Positions 26,747 through 27,856 of a stretch of DNA of 27,856 nt are shown here, one piece after another (within the stretch, counting starts at the first letter, position 1; each line of letters opens with the position of its first letter). The position numbers and the translations under genes are program-made. The DNA is from a virus: IMG/VR virus record IMGVR_UViG_3300034356_000219, positions 1 through 27,856 of that record. One strand, written 5' to 3'. The notes below the pieces were generated by a model. The model was not told where the DNA came from and did no database searches. It saw only the letters and a list, made by a program, of their open reading frames with translations.

Positions 26747-27856
26747 GGCTACACCTGTCTTTTATGCTAATAAAAAGGCATACGAAGAAGGTTATCCTAT
26801 AATATGCAATGAAGGTGGGTCAAGATCAAGTAAAAGCTATTCTGTTGTTCAGTTACTAATACACATAGCAATAAGCAATCCCAACATAAGGATTTCAATG
26901 GTATCTCACTCACTCCCACATATTAAGCGTGGAGTTTACAGGGACTTTAAAAATATACTTGAGCAATGGAACATCTGGGATGAAAAGGATTTCCGATATA
27001 CGGATTTCATTTATACGTTTAAGAACGGATCATACATTGAGTTATTTGGATTAGAAGACCCTGACAAAGCAAAAGGACCAGCAAGGGATATATTATTCGT
27101 AAACGAGGCAAACCTTATTAGTAAGGCTTTATTTGACCAGCTTTTAATTCGTACTACTGGACAATCATTCTTAGACTGGAATCCTGCTGACTTTATTTCT
27201 TGGGTTTATGAAGTAGCTGATAACCCAAAAAATAAGCGCATACATTCAACCTACCTAAATAACATAACCAATCTAAGCGATAGCCAAATAAGAAACATTG
27301 AGCAGTACAAAGATTTGCCTGATGACTTTATGTGGAAAGTTTATGGCTTAGGAGAACGAGGGTCAGCAAAGGAAATTATTTATACTCAATGGAAACAATA
27401 TGATGAAGCGCCTGATGGGGATGTATTCTATGGATTGGACTTTGGTTATGTTCACCCAGCTGCTTTAGTTAAGGTTACGCACTATGAAGGACAAAACTAC
27501 TTTGAGGAAATAGTTTATCAAAGCGGACTGACTCTTAGTGATCTATCAAGATTGATTAAAGAGAAGCTACCAGAGAGAGCAACAATCTATGCGGATGCTG
27601 CCGAACCTAAGTCTATTGAGGAACTTTACCGACAAGGGTTTAACATTAAACCAGCGCAAAAGGATGTATGGGCAGGAATAGTAAAAATGAAATCTTATCC
27701 AATAAACTTGCACTACAATAGCAAAAACTTAAGAAGGGAGTTTATGTCTTACAAATGGAAAAAGGATAAAAACGATAACGTAATAGAAGAACCTGTAAAG
27801 GCAAATGATGACTTGATGGATGCTTGTAGGTATGCCGTGTTTACGCATTTAACCAA
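26718..27856 (+). CDS. terL: Large terminase subunit (3' end outside window)
   Basis: The start ATG at 26718 gives MQIVNQLKIKATPVFYANKK and overlaps the small subunit gene. The ATPase part has a Walker A-like GGSRSSKS (residues 33-40), a Walker B-like ILFVNEA (Asn129-Glu130) and the coupling stretch SFLDWNPADF (150-159). The nuclease part has GLDFGYVHPAAL (Asp241), IYADAAEP (Asp292) and NDDLMDACRYA (Asp368), the acidic triad of headful-type terminases. It packages and cuts the genome at the portal. At 379 residues it is nearly complete; probably only the last few dozen residues are missing. The portal gene at the other window end is its natural neighbour. Confidence 0.92.
   Translation, partial: MQIVNQLKIKATPVFYANKKAYEEGYPIICNEGGSRSSKSYSVVQLLIHIAISNPNIRISMVSHSLPHIKRGVYRDFKNILEQWNIWDEKDFRYTDFIYTFKNGSYIELFGLEDPDKAKGPARDILFVNEANLISKALFDQLLIRTTGQSFLDWNPADFISWVYEVADNPKNKRIHSTYLNNITNLSDSQIRNIEQYKDLPDDFMWKVYGLGERGSAKEIIYTQWKQYDEAPDGDVFYGLDFGYVHPAALVKVTHYEGQNYFEEIVYQSGLTLSDLSRLIKEKLPERATIYADAAEPKSIEELYRQGFNIKPAQKDVWAGIVKMKSYPINLHYNSKNLRREFMSYKWKKDKNDNVIEEPVKANDDLMDACRYAVFTHLT

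Noticed and set aside
1-27856. CRISPR arrays, insertion sequences, integrase and attachment sites
   Set aside because: No regularly spaced repeats, transposase or integrase motifs, or tRNA-linked att duplications were seen.

Overview
This window is almost the whole genome of a tailed, siphovirus-type bacteriophage that probably infects a Flavobacterium-like member of the Bacteroidetes. All genes lie on the + strand, are tightly packed (many TAATG and ATGA stop/start overlaps) and are AT-rich. Starts lack clear Shine-Dalgarno sites and usually sit in an AATATG-like context. Several gaps carry the Bacteroidetes -7 promoter element TAnnTTTG. The window begins inside the portal gene and ends inside the large terminase gene. 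These two genes are normally neighbours in the order terminase-portal, so the sequence looks like a circular or circularly permuted genome opened between them. No integrase or excisionase was seen, so a virulent lifestyle is likely but not proven.

Layout. 1-4177: portal C-terminus, two small head-region proteins, Mu gpF/SPP1 gp7-like minor head protein, prohead protease and major capsid protein, closed by a strong terminator. 4264-7236: connector, head closure, gp10-like, tail terminator, tail tube, and a split tail-assembly chaperone whose second half must be reached by a +1 or -2 frameshift at a 10-A run. 7242-15712: tape measure, distal tail/hub protein, a second tube-like protein, an HNH homing endonuclease, and a 1018-residue fibre with an S74 intramolecular chaperone. 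15757-17508: lysis cassette (several tiny membrane proteins and a lysozyme). 17518-19010: metallophosphoesterase-like and HEXXH mini-protein. 19011-19238: non-coding control region with two terminators and promoter elements. 19239-24531: early/replication genes, including a ribbon-helix-helix protein, a free-standing DnaA domain IV, Bet-type recombinase, an SSB-tail protein, a DnaD-like replication protein and NinG. 24532-24830: an RNA-rich stretch with a class II tRNA-Leu-like gene, a hammerhead-like ribozyme and a terminator. 24831-26316: zinc ribbon, ParB-like and Mom-like DNA-modification genes. 26302-26372: a tRNA-Gly-like gene. 26399-27856: small and large terminase.

How it fits together. 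Structural and lysis genes run as late operons. The early operon starts near 19215 and supplies recombination and replication proteins that would recruit the host replisome, since no phage polymerase is seen. A Mom-like enzyme may modify the phage DNA before packaging.

Most unusual signals: (1) a hammerhead-type catalytic core downstream of the tRNA-Leu-like gene; (2) a 5' leader at 22070-22157 in which a 7-nt hairpin loop is perfectly complementary to the loop of a second hairpin that ends in a U-tract just before the replication gene; (3) two tRNA-like genes that both have enlarged anticodon loops; (4) TAnnTTTG placed exactly 4 nt before three start codons, suggesting leaderless mRNAs. All functional calls come from reading the sequence by eye; no database search was run.
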